A stretch of DNA of 64,000 nt, taken from Actinobacteria bacterium IMCC19121. GTDB taxonomy: Bacteria; Actinomycetota; Actinomycetes; Nanopelagicales; Nanopelagicaceae. The stretch lies in contig CP015605.1 of NCBI GenBank assembly GCA_002284895.1, positions 620,001 to 684,000 of the forward strand, written 5' to 3'. The position numbers and the translations under genes are program-made. A model generated the notes under the pieces. It had not been told where the DNA came from. It made no database searches and was given only the letters and a program-made list of their open reading frames with translations. Below are positions 8,624 through 17,969 of the stretch, one piece after another; position 1 is the stretch's first letter, and each line of letters begins with the position of its first letter.

Positions 8624-9855
8624 AAAATAAAGCCACCAAACTCCTTATTAATGCCACTCTTTTAATACTTGTAGTATCAATAATTCGCTTGATCACAGGA
8701 GCAAACGATTTAACGAGTGTTGGAACAGCTTCTGCGGCACTACTTCTGTCGGTGCCGATTGTTTTAGCCGGACTCGGCGGTTTGTTCTCTGAGCGCTCAG
8801 GTGTTGTAAACATTGGTCTTGAAGGAATGATGATTCTTGGTGCATGGGCTGGTGGATTTATAGGCTCCAAGCACGGACCTTGGCTGGGATTAGCTGCTGC
8901 GATTTTCTTTGGCGCAGTAGGTGCACTTGTCCATGCAATAGCAACAATTACTTTTGGTGTGGATCATGTTGTATCTGGTGTAGCTATCAACATCATCGCC
9001 GCAGGATTAGTTCGCTACCTTTCAACAATTTTGTATCAAGGTGGATCATGGCCAGGGCCGTCACAATCACCAGATATTGGACCAATTTCAAACAACGCTT
9101 TGCCAGTACTTTCTGGCGGCACATATTTCGGCTGGAAGAGTCCAGATATTTTGACACCCATAGCTGAAAAACACTGGTTTTTTATCTCGGATGTTGCCTC
9201 AATTATTCGCGGTCTAACTGGAGATCTTTCATATGTAACAGTTATTGCCGTGGCAATAGTTCCAATATCTTTCTTTATTCTTTGGAAAACTTCATTCGGG
9301 CTTCGACTGCGAAGCGCGGGAGAAGCACCGATCGCGGCAGAGTCACTTGGTGTCAATGTCTATAAAATGAAGTACGCAGGTGTGCTTATTTCTGGCGGAT
9401 TAGCTGGTTTAGGCGGTGGTTTCTTAGCGATAGTTGCAGCGAATCACTATCAAGAAAATCAAGTAGCAGGACGCGGATATATTGGTCTTGCAGCGTTACT
9501 TTTCGGAAATTATCGCCCAGGAGGAATTTTGATGGGTGCAGGTTTGTTTGGGTTTGCCGATGCTTTGCAATTACGTGACTCAGCGGCTATTCACGCTCTC
9601 ATCCTTTTAATTGTTGTCATTCTCGCCTACCTTGTTTATCGCGATGTTCGTAAGGGCAAATACCTCTCTGCATCAATTAGTGGCCTAATGTCAGCGGGTT
9701 TTATGTGGTTCTACTTAGCAGTCGACGCCCTTCCAGGACAGCTAGTAACAATGACCCCATATATTGCAACTCTTCTTGTGATGTCACTTGCTTCTCAGAG
9801 ACTACGAATGCCAGCTGCCGATGGAATTCCATATCGCCGGGGCGGATTGAGATGA
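8620..9855 (+). CDS. Nucleoside ABC transporter permease 2 (NupQ/BmpC-like)
   Basis: Second membrane subunit, 411 aa. Motifs are SERSGVVNIGLEGMM and LRLRSAGEAPIAAESLGVNVYKMKYAGV, as in YufQ/NupQ permeases. It is longer than many homologues because of a central loop (about residues 145-185) and an extra C-terminal helix pair ending in LRMPAADGIPYRRGG. It is coupled by ATGA overlaps to the first permease upstream and to cdd downstream, which ties nucleoside import to deamination in one operon. Confidence 0.92.
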   Translation: MKNKATKLLINATLLILVVSIIRLITGANDLTSVGTASAALLLSVPIVLAGLGGLFSERSGVVNIGLEGMMILGAWAGGFIGSKHGPWLGLAAAIFFGAVGALVHAIATITFGVDHVVSGVAINIIAAGLVRYLSTILYQGGSWPGPSQSPDIGPISNNALPVLSGGTYFGWKSPDILTPIAEKHWFFISDVASIIRGLTGDLSYVTVIAVAIVPISFFILWKTSFGLRLRSAGEAPIAAESLGVNVYKMKYAGVLISGGLAGLGGGFLAIVAANHYQENQVAGRGYIGLAALLFGNYRPGGILMGAGLFGFADALQLRDSAAIHALILLIVVILAYLVYRDVRKGKYLSASISGLMSAGFMWFYLAVDALPGQLVTMTPYIATLLVMSLASQRLRMPAADGIPYRRGGLR

Positions 9856-10253
9856 CGGCCATAGATTGGGATGCGTTACACACTGCTGCAGTTGCCGCAA
9901 TGAAAACGGCATATGCTCCATATTCTAAATTTCCTGTTGGTGTGGCAGCTCTAGTTGATGATGGACGCATCGTTTCTGGGTGCAATGTTGAAAATGCCAG
10001 TTATGGTTTAGGACTTTGTGCAGAGTGTGGTTTAGTTTCAAACCTCATTGCAACAGGCGGAGGTCGCTTAGTTGCGATCTCATGCGTTGATGGACAGGGA
10101 AATCACTTGGCACCATGTGGACGTTGTCGCCAACTTTTGTTTGAACATGGTGGATCGAATGCACTCTTGATGACCGATGATGGACCTCAGACAATGGCAG
10201 CAATGTTGCCTTGGGCATTTGGTCCTGATGATTTAGACCGCAACGAGCGCTAA
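9852..10253 (+). CDS. cdd: Cytidine deaminase
   Basis: Hydrolytically deaminates cytidine and deoxycytidine to uridine and deoxyuridine. This is the 133-aa homotetrameric type. Zinc ligands are C56, C89 and C92 with catalytic E58 in CAECGL and PCGRCRQ; APYSKFPVG and GCNVENASYG are family signatures. The ATG at 9852 overlaps the permease stop by 4 nt; longer in-frame starts would lie inside the permease gene and are not homologous. It is directly followed by deoA without a gap. Confidence 0.95.
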   Translation: MTAIDWDALHTAAVAAMKTAYAPYSKFPVGVAALVDDGRIVSGCNVENASYGLGLCAECGLVSNLIATGGGRLVAISCVDGQGNHLAPCGRCRQLLFEHGGSNALLMTDDGPQTMAAMLPWAFGPDDLDRNER

Positions 10254-11558
10254 ATGTCGCAGGTTGAGGCTTTCTCAGCAGCTGAAGTAATTGCTGCAAA
10301 ACGTGATCGACATTCATTAACTAATCCACAAATTGATTGGGTGATTGACGCATACACTCGCGGAGCTGTGGCAGATGAACAAATGTCTGCACTACTAATG
10401 GCAATCTTGCTCAACGGCATGGAATCTCGTGAAATTTCTCGTTGGACCGATGCAATGATCAATAGTGGTGAGCGTATGAGCTGGTCAGCATTGTCACGAC
10501 CAACAGTGGATAAGCATTCAACAGGTGGAGTGGGAGACAAGATCACTTTGCCACTTGCGCCACTAGTTGCTGCCTGTGGTGCTGCTGTCCCACAACTTTC
10601 TGGTCGCGGCCTTGGGCATACGGGTGGAACTTTAGACAAATTGGAATCTATTCCTGGTTGGCGTGCTTCGCTATCAAATGAAGAGATGCTGAAAGTGTTA
10701 CAAGATTGCGGAGCAGTGATTTGTGCAGCAGGAGCAGGGCTTGCTCCAGCAGATAAGAAGTTGTATGCACTACGTGATGTGACAGCAACAGTAGAAGCAA
10801 TTCCACTGATTGCTTCCTCGATAATGAGTAAGAAGATTGCCGAAGGCACGAGTGCACTAGTACTTGATGTTAAGACTGGCGCTGGTGCATTTATGAGCGA
10901 TCCACAAAAGGCTAAAGAGTTAGCTCATGTAATGGTTGGCCTTGGAAAACGCGCTGGCGTGAAAACAATTGCGTTGGTAACGGCTATGGATATTCCATTG
11001 GGACTAACTGCCGGTAATGCCTTAGAGGTACGAGAATCTGTTGAAGTTTTAGCAGGCGGTGGCCCAACAGATATCGTTGAACTCACTGTTCTACTTGCAC
11101 GAGAGATGTTAGAAACAGTTGGAATTACAAACGTTGATCCAGCTGATATGTTAAAAAATGGCAAAGCAATGGATGTCTGGCGCCAGATGATTAGTGCCCA
11201 AGGCGGAGATCCTGATGCAAAGCTTCCAACCGCAAAAGAGAATTTAGTTGTTACAGCGCAATCCAGTGGAACTGTTCTTTCAATGGATGCAATGAAAGTG
11301 GGATTGGCTGCGTGGCGATTAGGAGCTGGTCGATCACGACAGGGCGAAGCAGTTCAGGCTGGGGCTGGAATTGAAATTCACGCAAAGCCAGGCGATGTTG
11401 TGGCCGTAGGAGCACCGCTCTACACATTGCATACCGATACGCCAGCAGCTTTTGCCCGTGCGCAAGAATCACTAACTAATTCAGTAACTATCGGCGATTT
11501 ACCAAAAGATGGAAAAATCGATAGATTGCCACTAGTAGTCGAGCGAATTACGGATTGA
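10254..11558 (+). CDS. deoA: Thymidine phosphorylase (pyrimidine nucleoside phosphorylase)
   Basis: Phosphorolyses thymidine and deoxyuridine (possibly uridine) to base plus (deoxy)ribose-1-phosphate. The 434-aa protein has the diagnostic phosphate-binding [10 protein letters not shown] at residues 87-96, [19 protein letters not shown] and [21 protein letters not shown], plus the C-terminal PYNP domain ([15 protein letters not shown]). It begins on the base after the cdd stop codon. Its product deoxyribose-1-phosphate can be fed to the mutase and DeoC encoded at 17.9-20.5 kb. Confidence 0.95.
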   Translation: MSQVEAFSAAEVIAAKRDRHSLTNPQIDWVIDAYTRGAVADEQMSALLMAILLNGMESREISRWTDAMINSGERMSWSALSRPTVDKHSTGGVGDKITLPLAPLVAACGAAVPQLSGRGLGHTGGTLDKLESIPGWRASLSNEEMLKVLQDCGAVICAAGAGLAPADKKLYALRDVTATVEAIPLIASSIMSKKIAEGTSALVLDVKTGAGAFMSDPQKAKELAHVMVGLGKRAGVKTIALVTAMDIPLGLTAGNALEVRESVEVLAGGGPTDIVELTVLLAREMLETVGITNVDPADMLKNGKAMDVWRQMISAQGGDPDAKLPTAKENLVVTAQSSGTVLSMDAMKVGLAAWRLGAGRSRQGEAVQAGAGIEIHAKPGDVVAVGAPLYTLHTDTPAAFARAQESLTNSVTIGDLPKDGKIDRLPLVVERITD

Positions 11559-11568
11559 GAGCTTTAAG

Positions 11569-12663
11569 GTGAGCCTTACTAGTAAACCATCACCAGCCCA
11601 GATTAAGCGCGTTCCAAAAGTGCTGCTACATGATCATCTAGATGGCGGATTACGCCCTCAAACTATTATTGATATTGCACATGAAATTGGTTACACCGCA
11701 CTTCCAACTCATGATGCCGCAGAGCTTGCAATATGGTTCCGTGAATCATGTGATTCAGGTTCACTAGTTCGCTACCTAGAGACTTTTTCTCACACTATTG
11801 CAGTGATGCAGCGACGTGAAGACATTATTAGAGTTGCTCGTGAATGCGCATTGGATTTGGCACGAGATGGTGTTGTTTATGCTGAAGTTCGCGGTGCACC
11901 AGAACTCTTTACTGAAAAAGGTTTGTCGATGGCCGATGTTGTTGAAGCAACTATTGAAGGTTATAAGCAGGGTATGGCAGAGGCTAAAGCTGAAGGCCAT
12001 GAGATTCAGGTCTTCTCGTTGCTGTGTGGCATGCGCCAAAATAAACTCTCTCAAGAAGTTGCAGAGTTAGTAGTTAAGTATCGCGACAAGGGTGTTGTCG
12101 GCTTTGATATCGCCGGTCCAGAAGATGGTTTTCCACCTAGTGATCAAAAAGAATCTTTTGATTACCTACGCAAAGAAGATGCTCACTTCACAATCCACGC
12201 AGGTGAGGCATACGGGCTTCCTTCAATTTGGGAAGCAATTCAGCTCTGTGGTGCTGAGCGCTTAGGTCATGGCGTTCGAATCATTGATGACATTGACTTC
12301 TCAGGCCCAGAGCCAAAGTTAGGTCAACTAGCTTCCTACGTTCGTGATCGCAGAATTCCACTTGAACTATGTCCAACTTCTAATCTTCAAACAGGTGCGG
12401 CAAAAAGTTATGCAGAGCACCCAATCGGAGCCTTGGCCCGCTTGCGCTTTAGAGTCACACTCAATACAGATAATCGCTTAATGAGCCAAACTTCTATGTC
12501 ATTTGAGATGGAAGAATCCGTAAAAGCTTTTGGTTGGGATTTTGCAGAGCTACAGCGCATCACCATTAATGCGATGAAAAGCGCCTTTATTCCATATCCA
12601 GAGCGTTTAAAGATCATTGATGGGGTCATCAAACCTGGCTATGCGAAAATCTCTGCTGAGTAA
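11569..12663 (+). CDS. add: Adenosine deaminase
   Basis: Converts (deoxy)adenosine to (deoxy)inosine. It is a 364-aa TIM-barrel amidohydrolase. Metal ligands HDH at residues 21-23, HAGEAYG, the [10 protein letters not shown] segment and [10 protein letters not shown] are visible. The usual NTDD is NTDN here, as I recall from actinobacterial forms. The start is GTG 11569, 10 nt after the deoA stop. The final base of its TAA is the first base of the P450 ATG. Inosine can be cut by the purine phosphorylase or the nucleoside hydrolase in this window. Confidence 0.94.
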   Translation: MSLTSKPSPAQIKRVPKVLLHDHLDGGLRPQTIIDIAHEIGYTALPTHDAAELAIWFRESCDSGSLVRYLETFSHTIAVMQRREDIIRVARECALDLARDGVVYAEVRGAPELFTEKGLSMADVVEATIEGYKQGMAEAKAEGHEIQVFSLLCGMRQNKLSQEVAELVVKYRDKGVVGFDIAGPEDGFPPSDQKESFDYLRKEDAHFTIHAGEAYGLPSIWEAIQLCGAERLGHGVRIIDDIDFSGPEPKLGQLASYVRDRRIPLELCPTSNLQTGAAKSYAEHPIGALARLRFRVTLNTDNRLMSQTSMSFEMEESVKAFGWDFAELQRITINAMKSAFIPYPERLKIIDGVIKPGYAKISAE

Positions 12664-13847
12664 TGATTGATTTCAATAACCCCACTTTTGTCGCTGATCC
12701 ATACGAGCAGTTAAAAGAACTTCGCGAATTTGGCAAGCCCGTTTGGCACGAGGGAATGCAGATATTTTTAGCTGCTCGCCATAGCGATGCCAATGATGTT
12801 TTTAGAAACAAATCTTTAGGACGTATATTCATAGATAAAAAGCCAGATTTTGAATGGGAAACATTCAACTGGCTTCACTCAGATTCGATTTTGGATAGCG
12901 AACCGCCTAAACACACACGTCTTCGATCCTTAGTTGCAAAAGCATTTAATCGAAACAAGATAGAAGGTATGCGGCCTGCCGTTGAACGCATCACGAAACA
13001 ACTATTGGATGTCATAGAAGAGAAGGTTAAATCAGGAGAGACCTTCGACTTGATTGCAGATTATGCAGAACCGCTACCTGTGAAAATAATTGCTGACTTA
13101 TTGGGTTTTCCAGTGTCTGAAGAACATTTACTTCGTCCCTGGTCACAATCAATCGTGAAGATGTATGAAGTCAATCCATCTGAGCAGTATCAAATGGAAG
13201 CTAAAAAAGCAGCAGCCGAATTTGCTGAATATGTGCGCTCTTTGGCTGAACACCGTAAGAAGAATCCTGGTCAAGATCTCATCACTGATTTAGCAATGGT
13301 TGAAGAAAATGGGGAAAAGCTAAACTCTCATGAACTAGTGGCAACGTGTGTGCTTCTACTCAATGCCGGGCATGAAGCAAGTGTGAATGCTTTTGGAAAT
13401 GGGATGGTTGCAGCCCTTGAGCGCCCAGATCAAGCCGAGCTTCTTCGTAAAAACTCACGAGCAATAACTGATACAGCCCTTGAAGAATTCATGCGATTTG
13501 ATGCCCCACTTCACTTATTTGAGCGCACAGCAACAGTTGATACGGAGCTGGGAGGAGTAAAGATAGAGAAGGGGCAGAAGATTGCGGCCCTGATTGGTTC
13601 TGCTAATCGTGATTCTGCAGTGTTTGAGCGTGCTGATGAAATGGATTTAACTCGTGATCCAAACCCACATATTGGTTTCGGGGCAGGAATTCATTTTTGC
13701 TTAGGTGCACCTCTCGCTCGCCTAGAAATGAGCGTTTCACTTCCAGCACTATGGGAGAAGTATCCAAATATGCAATTAGCTGGGAATCCAGTGCGCAGAC
13801 CTACATTTGTTTTACGAGGTTATGAAAGCGTTTCAATCTCTGCTTGA
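12663..13847 (+). CDS. Cytochrome P450
   Basis: Soluble class I bacterial P450 of 394 aa, needing a ferredoxin and reductase. The I-helix motif AGHEASVN, the K-helix E-x-x-R in EEFMRF and the haem-binding loop FGAGIHFCLGAPLARLE with C346 as thiolate ligand are all intact. It is translationally coupled to add by a TAATG overlap and is the last gene of the nucleoside operon. Its 3' end overlaps the convergent ribokinase gene by 28 nt. Substrate is unknown; acid/alcohol oxygenation in the A-helix/I-helix pattern (AGHEA rather than AG-DT) cannot be decoded further. Placement in a nucleoside operon is odd. Confidence 0.93.
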   Translation: MIDFNNPTFVADPYEQLKELREFGKPVWHEGMQIFLAARHSDANDVFRNKSLGRIFIDKKPDFEWETFNWLHSDSILDSEPPKHTRLRSLVAKAFNRNKIEGMRPAVERITKQLLDVIEEKVKSGETFDLIADYAEPLPVKIIADLLGFPVSEEHLLRPWSQSIVKMYEVNPSEQYQMEAKKAAAEFAEYVRSLAEHRKKNPGQDLITDLAMVEENGEKLNSHELVATCVLLLNAGHEASVNAFGNGMVAALERPDQAELLRKNSRAITDTALEEFMRFDAPLHLFERTATVDTELGGVKIEKGQKIAALIGSANRDSAVFERADEMDLTRDPNPHIGFGAGIHFCLGAPLARLEMSVSLPALWEKYPNMQLAGNPVRRPTFVLRGYESVSISA

Positions 13848-14716
13848 GAAGGATATGAGGATTGCGCACCTTTTCGCGTGACACTCATAGATGCAACTTT
13901 AATTCCTAACTTCATCGCATCCTCTGGACTCTTTCCACTGGCTAAGCCGAAAGCAAAAACGCCAACAAATGCATCACCTGCACCAGTTGTATCTACGGGA
14001 TTAACTGTTGGAGCACTCAATCGAGTGAGATCTCCATCGGAAGTAATTAACACGGCACCTTCTGACCCTAAGGTCACAATTGAATTCTTACCCGGTCTAA
14101 AACTCATAAGTACGTCATCACTTGTTGGGGCTTGACCATGGAGTTCTTTGAATTCGGTTTCATTAGGAATAATCCAGTCGGTCACTGCCAAGAGTTCTTC
14201 ACTCAGTGGTTGGTATGGTGCTGGATTCAGGATTGTTACACAACCCCGCTTTTTAGCTGCGCAGAATGCAGCCAGAGTCACTTCTTGTTTTATTTCACAC
14301 TGCGCAACAACGACTGCTAAGCCTGCGATTGACTCGATTGCTTGAACAGCCTTTTTCAATTCAATCTCATGATTTGCGCCCGGAATGATTACAATTCGAT
14401 TTTCTCCATTGGCATCGACCCAGATATGTGCCACGCCATTTGGAGTTTCACTGCGTTCTACATATTCTGAATCAATACCAAGCTTTTTGAAATTTTCAGC
14501 TATTGAGTCACCGAATAGATCTTTACCTAGCTTTCCAACAAAGTGAACTTCGGCGCCGCAGTGGGCAGCAATAACAGCCTGGTTGGCTCCTTTACCGCCA
14601 AAGCCGGTGGTAAAAAGCTCACCTTCTAAGGTTTGCCCAGGAGCAGGAAGCACTGTGGCATAGGCAGTTAAATCAATCATTGCACTGCCAACTACCGCTA
14701 TTACTGCTTTGCTCAT
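13820..14716 (-). CDS. rbsK: Ribokinase
   Basis: Phosphorylates D-ribose to ribose-5-phosphate. It is a PfkB-family kinase of 298 aa with the N-terminal GFGGKGANQA sugar-binding motif and C-terminal DTTGAGDAFVG with the catalytic Asp. It is divergent from the nucleoside hydrolase, whose reaction releases ribose, so the two work in series. The start ATG lies 6 nt after a TAGCCT -10 box with no Shine-Dalgarno, implying a leaderless mRNA. PfkB members vary in substrate, but the context supports ribose. Confidence 0.92.
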   Translation of the reverse strand: MSKAVIAVVGSAMIDLTAYATVLPAPGQTLEGELFTTGFGGKGANQAVIAAHCGAEVHFVGKLGKDLFGDSIAENFKKLGIDSEYVERSETPNGVAHIWVDANGENRIVIIPGANHEIELKKAVQAIESIAGLAVVVAQCEIKQEVTLAAFCAAKKRGCVTILNPAPYQPLSEELLAVTDWIIPNETEFKELHGQAPTSDDVLMSFRPGKNSIVTLGSEGAVLITSDGDLTRLSAPTVNPVDTTGAGDAFVGVFAFGLASGKSPEDAMKLGIKVASMSVTRKGAQSSYPSQAEIETLS

Positions 14717-14721
14717 ACCGC

Positions 14722-14727
14722 TAGGCT
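14722..14727 (+). promoter_or_regulatory. -10 box of nucleoside hydrolase gene, shared with rbsK
   Basis: TAGGCT ends 7 nt before the ATG at 14735. It occupies the first six bases of the heptamer TAGGCTA (14722-14728), whose reverse complement holds the rbsK -10 box. Confidence 0.65.
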
Positions 14728-14728
14728 A
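14723..14728 (-). promoter_or_regulatory. -10 box of rbsK, overlapping the opposite -10 box
   Basis: TAGCCT on the minus strand ends 6 nt before the rbsK ATG. It overlaps the plus-strand TAGGCT by five bases, so only one RNA polymerase could open this site at a time. Confidence 0.65.
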
Positions 14729-14734
14729 TCGCTT

Positions 14735-15688
14735 ATGGAAAAAACTTCAATCATTCTTGATGTTGATACCGGCGTTGATGATGCCTTTGCAGTCCTTTTT
14801 GCCGCAATGCATCCAGCAATCAACTTACTTGGAGTTACCTGCGTGGACGGCAACACAAATGTTGACCAGGTTGTTGCCAACACTTTAAAAGTTTTAGATG
14901 CAGCCGGTGCTGGAGAAATTCCTGTTGCTAGAGGCGCTGTTCGTCCTCTATTGGGCAAATCAGAGTATGCCGAGTATGTGCATGGCGCAGATGGAATGGG
15001 CGATCTTGGAATTACCCCTTCTCATCGAAAAGTTGATTCTCGCTCTGCCATTGAACTCCTTCGCGATTTGATTGAAGAATCAAAAGAGCCAGTAACTCTT
15101 GTTCCAATTGCTCCGCTTACAAACATTGCTTTGTTCTTGCGAGCATTTCCAGAAACCGCTAAGAAACTTCATCGTATTGTTTTAATGGGTGGTTCAGCAT
15201 CTGCCGGTAATGCAACAGCTGCCGCAGAATTCAATGTTTGGCATGACCCTGAGGCCGCGGCAATAGTTTTTCAAAGTGGTGTTCCAATAACTATGTATGG
15301 TTTAGATGTTTTTATGCGCCCAGGTGCAACAAGTGAAAACGCTGCACAATTATTGAAATCTTCAGAACCAGCACCTCAATTTGCTGCCACTTTGATTCAA
15401 GCATTTATTGAGCGCTTGCATGTCTCTCCCATTACTTTGGGCGACTATGGGGCAGTTGCATGTGTGATTCATCCAGAGCTATTTACAACTGAAGTCTTTG
15501 ACGTTGTTGTCGACACATCTCAAGGCCCAGCCCGCGGTCAAACAATCTGTGATCGCAGAGCACCATTTCTAAAGTCCATCGAACCTAATGATTTAACTGA
15601 TTCGGCTGCAGTCCGAGTAGTTCTAGACTTAGATGTAGCAGCAGTTGAGCAGTTATGGTTTAAAACCATTGATAAAGGCTGGCTATAG
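14735..15688 (+). CDS. Ribonucleoside hydrolase (inosine/uridine-preferring family)
   Basis: Hydrolyses ribonucleosides to free base and ribose. The 317-aa protein has the N-terminal calcium-binding cluster DVDTGVDDA (residues 9-17), the central APLTNIALFLR and MGGSASAGNATAAAEFNVWHDPEAA with catalytic-site Asn and His, all family features. The start lies 7 nt after a TAGGCT -10 box with no ribosome binding site. Its 3' end overlaps the short ALDH gene by 6 nt. The exact base preference (RihA, RihB or RihC type) is not decidable. Confidence 0.93.
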   Translation: MEKTSIILDVDTGVDDAFAVLFAAMHPAINLLGVTCVDGNTNVDQVVANTLKVLDAAGAGEIPVARGAVRPLLGKSEYAEYVHGADGMGDLGITPSHRKVDSRSAIELLRDLIEESKEPVTLVPIAPLTNIALFLRAFPETAKKLHRIVLMGGSASAGNATAAAEFNVWHDPEAAAIVFQSGVPITMYGLDVFMRPGATSENAAQLLKSSEPAPQFAATLIQAFIERLHVSPITLGDYGAVACVIHPELFTTEVFDVVVDTSQGPARGQTICDRRAPFLKSIEPNDLTDSAAVRVVLDLDVAAVEQLWFKTIDKGWL

Positions 15689-16525
15689 CCCTATTGGGTG
15701 CCAAACTGTCTTGTTCTCCATGAATGCCAGAATGCGTCCAGGATCAGCGCTCTTAAAGCTATAGATTCTCTTTAGGTTTTCAGTTCCAGCTGTTTTAACT
15801 TCTGCATGCTTTTTAGCACCTAAACCAGAGATATCTAAGCCATCAATATCCATGTGCGAAGCCATCCACGGGGTGATTTCATCTTTTTTTCCAGTCAAAA
15901 TGTTAATCACACCCGCTGGAACATCACTTGTAGCAATGACTTCAGCAAAACTTATGGCAGAAAGTGGAGCTTTGGTACTAGCAAGAACAACCACTGTATT
16001 TCCACCAACAATGATTGGTGCAATTGAATCAATTAAACCAAGCAAAGAAGGCGTCTCTGGAGCAATCGCTGCAATCACGCCCATGCTCTCTGGGATTGTG
16101 AAGTTGTAATAAGGACCAGCGACAGGGTTGAGTGCACCTGAAAGTGACGAAATCTTGTCGGTCCATCCCGCATACCAAACGAGTCGATCTACCGAATCAG
16201 TAACTTCCTTTTCAGCTTTAGCTTTTGAAACACCAGTGACTGTGACTATCTCGTCTACAAACTGCGCGCGACGACCTTCAAGCATTTCTGCAAGTCGGTA
16301 AAGAATTTGTCCCTTGTTGTAGGCAGTTGCCTTGTTCCATCCATGTTGGGCTGCACGAGCTGCTACAACTGCATCCTTTAGGTCTTTACGAGATGCTAGG
16401 CATGGGTTTGCAATGAAGACGCCCTTAGCGTTTTTAACTTCATAGGTGCGACCAGATTCTGTGCGAGGGAATGCACCATTAATAAATAGTTTGTATGTCT
16501 TTTTCACATCAATTCGATTACTCAT
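15683..16525 (-). CDS. Truncated aldehyde dehydrogenase-like protein lacking catalytic residues
   Basis: A 280-aa relative of the aldehyde dehydrogenase N-terminal, NAD-binding half (KLFINGAFPRTESGRTYEV; APIIVGGNTVVV; DVPAGVINILTG). The catalytic Asn segment PWNFP is replaced by APETP, and the protein stops before the ELGG glutamate and the catalytic cysteine, so it should not be an enzyme by itself. It has an 8-nt overlap with the full ALDH upstream, suggesting co-translation and a partner subunit. ALDH16 proteins carry a full plus a second ALDH-like region in one chain; this may be a split version. The frame is clean, so it is not a fresh pseudogene. Confidence 0.8.
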   Translation of the reverse strand: MSNRIDVKKTYKLFINGAFPRTESGRTYEVKNAKGVFIANPCLASRKDLKDAVVAARAAQHGWNKATAYNKGQILYRLAEMLEGRRAQFVDEIVTVTGVSKAKAEKEVTDSVDRLVWYAGWTDKISSLSGALNPVAGPYYNFTIPESMGVIAAIAPETPSLLGLIDSIAPIIVGGNTVVVLASTKAPLSAISFAEVIATSDVPAGVINILTGKKDEITPWMASHMDIDGLDISGLGAKKHAEVKTAGTENLKRIYSFKSADPGRILAFMENKTVWHPIGL

Positions 16526-17969
16526 GTGAGACCCCCTTCAAATATGCAGACAAACCATGTCGTCCGCCTTCACGGCCCCAACCAGATTCTTTGTATCCGC
16601 CAAATGGGGAAGTTGGGTCAAATTTATTAAATGTATTTGCCCAGATAACTCCGGCACGAAGTTGCTGGGATGCCCATAAGACCTTGGATCCCTTTTCACT
16701 CCAGATACCCGCAGAAAGTCCAAAAGGAGTGTTATTGGCTTTATCTATAGCTTCCTGAGGAGTCCTAAAAGTCAATACTGAAAGCACTGGACCGAAGATT
16801 TCTTCACGGGCAATTCGGTGGGCTTGAGTAACACCTGTGAAGATTGTTGGCGCAAACCAGAAACCCTTGCCTGGCAGATCACATGGCGCACTCCATCGCT
16901 GCGCACCTTCAGAATCTCCAGCAGCTGATAACTCACGAATTTTTAGTAGTTGTTCCTTGCTATTGATGGCACCTAAATCCGTGTTCTTATCCATGGGATC
17001 ACCCACACGAATTTTAGCCATTCTATTTTTTAGCTTCTCAATTACCTCATCAGCAATACTCTCTTGAAGGATTAAGCGTGATCCAGCACAGCAAACATGG
17101 CCTTGATTAAAGAAAATTCCATTAACAATACCTTCTACGCTCTCATCAATCGCTGCATCTTCAAAGATGATATTGGCAGCTTTTCCACCAAGTTCTAAAG
17201 TCACACTCTTATTGGTTGGAGCAACTGCTCGAGCAATAATCTTGCCAACCTCAGTAGATCCAGTAAATGCAATCTTGTCGATACCTGGGTGATTAACAAT
17301 GAGTGCACCAGTTGAACCATCACCCGTCACGATGTTTACAACACCTGCCGGAAGTTCTGCTTGTTGGCATACTTCGGCAAATAAAAGAGCGGTGAGAGAA
17401 GTTGTTTCAGCTGGCTTTAATACAACAGTGTTTCCAGCAGCAAGTGCCGGTGCAACTTTCCACGCCAACATCAATAATGGGAAGTTCCAAGGAATGATCT
17501 GTCCTGCAACACCATGGGCTTTAGGTGTGGTTCCAAGACCTGCATATTCAAGTTTGTCAGCCCAGCCTGCGTGATAAAAGAAGTGTGCAGCAGCAAGTGG
17601 AACATCAACATCGCGTGATTCACGAATTGGCTTACCGTTATCTAGGGTCTCAAGAACTGCGAACTCACGTGAGCGCTCCTGCATGATGCGGGCGATGCGA
17701 AACAGGTACTTTCCACGCTCTTTGCCAGACATTTTTGACCAAGTAGTTGTGTATGCCTTGCGTGCAGCCTTTACAGCAGCATCAACATCAGCTTTTCCGG
17801 CTAATGAAATCTGCGAGAGAACTTCTTCCGTTGCTGGGTTGATTGTGGGGAAGTGCTTACTACCCGCTACAAATTTGCCGCCAATGAAGTGGCCATACTT
17901 AGGCTTGATCGTAACGAGGGCGCGTGACTCTGGAGCCGGCGCGTATTCAAAAGACAATTTTTCCTCCAT
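16518..17969 (-). CDS. NAD(P)-dependent aldehyde dehydrogenase
   Basis: Oxidises aldehydes to acids. The 483-aa protein has the full catalytic set: N162 in PWNFP, E259 in LELGGKAAN and C293 in NQGHVCCAGSR. The gene starts within 1 nt of the deoC stop, so its natural substrate is plausibly the acetaldehyde released by DeoC (inference). It is probably the active partner of the truncated ALDH encoded just downstream. Confidence 0.92.
   Translation of the reverse strand: MEEKLSFEYAPAPESRALVTIKPKYGHFIGGKFVAGSKHFPTINPATEEVLSQISLAGKADVDAAVKAARKAYTTTWSKMSGKERGKYLFRIARIMQERSREFAVLETLDNGKPIRESRDVDVPLAAAHFFYHAGWADKLEYAGLGTTPKAHGVAGQIIPWNFPLLMLAWKVAPALAAGNTVVLKPAETTSLTALLFAEVCQQAELPAGVVNIVTGDGSTGALIVNHPGIDKIAFTGSTEVGKIIARAVAPTNKSVTLELGGKAANIIFEDAAIDESVEGIVNGIFFNQGHVCCAGSRLILQESIADEVIEKLKNRMAKIRVGDPMDKNTDLGAINSKEQLLKIRELSAAGDSEGAQRWSAPCDLPGKGFWFAPTIFTGVTQAHRIAREEIFGPVLSVLTFRTPQEAIDKANNTPFGLSAGIWSEKGSKVLWASQQLRAGVIWANTFNKFDPTSPFGGYKESGWGREGGRHGLSAYLKGVSHE

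Noticed and set aside
10250..10849. Long open frame (199 codons) antisense to deoA
   Set aside because: It lies wholly opposite a certain gene, has no start signal or protein motif, and has low-complexity composition typical of the reverse of coding DNA.
15683..16525. Pseudogene call for the short ALDH
   Set aside because: The frame is open and well-formed with a start coupled to the upstream gene, and no remnant of the missing C-terminal half is found after its stop, so a functional short protein is more likely.
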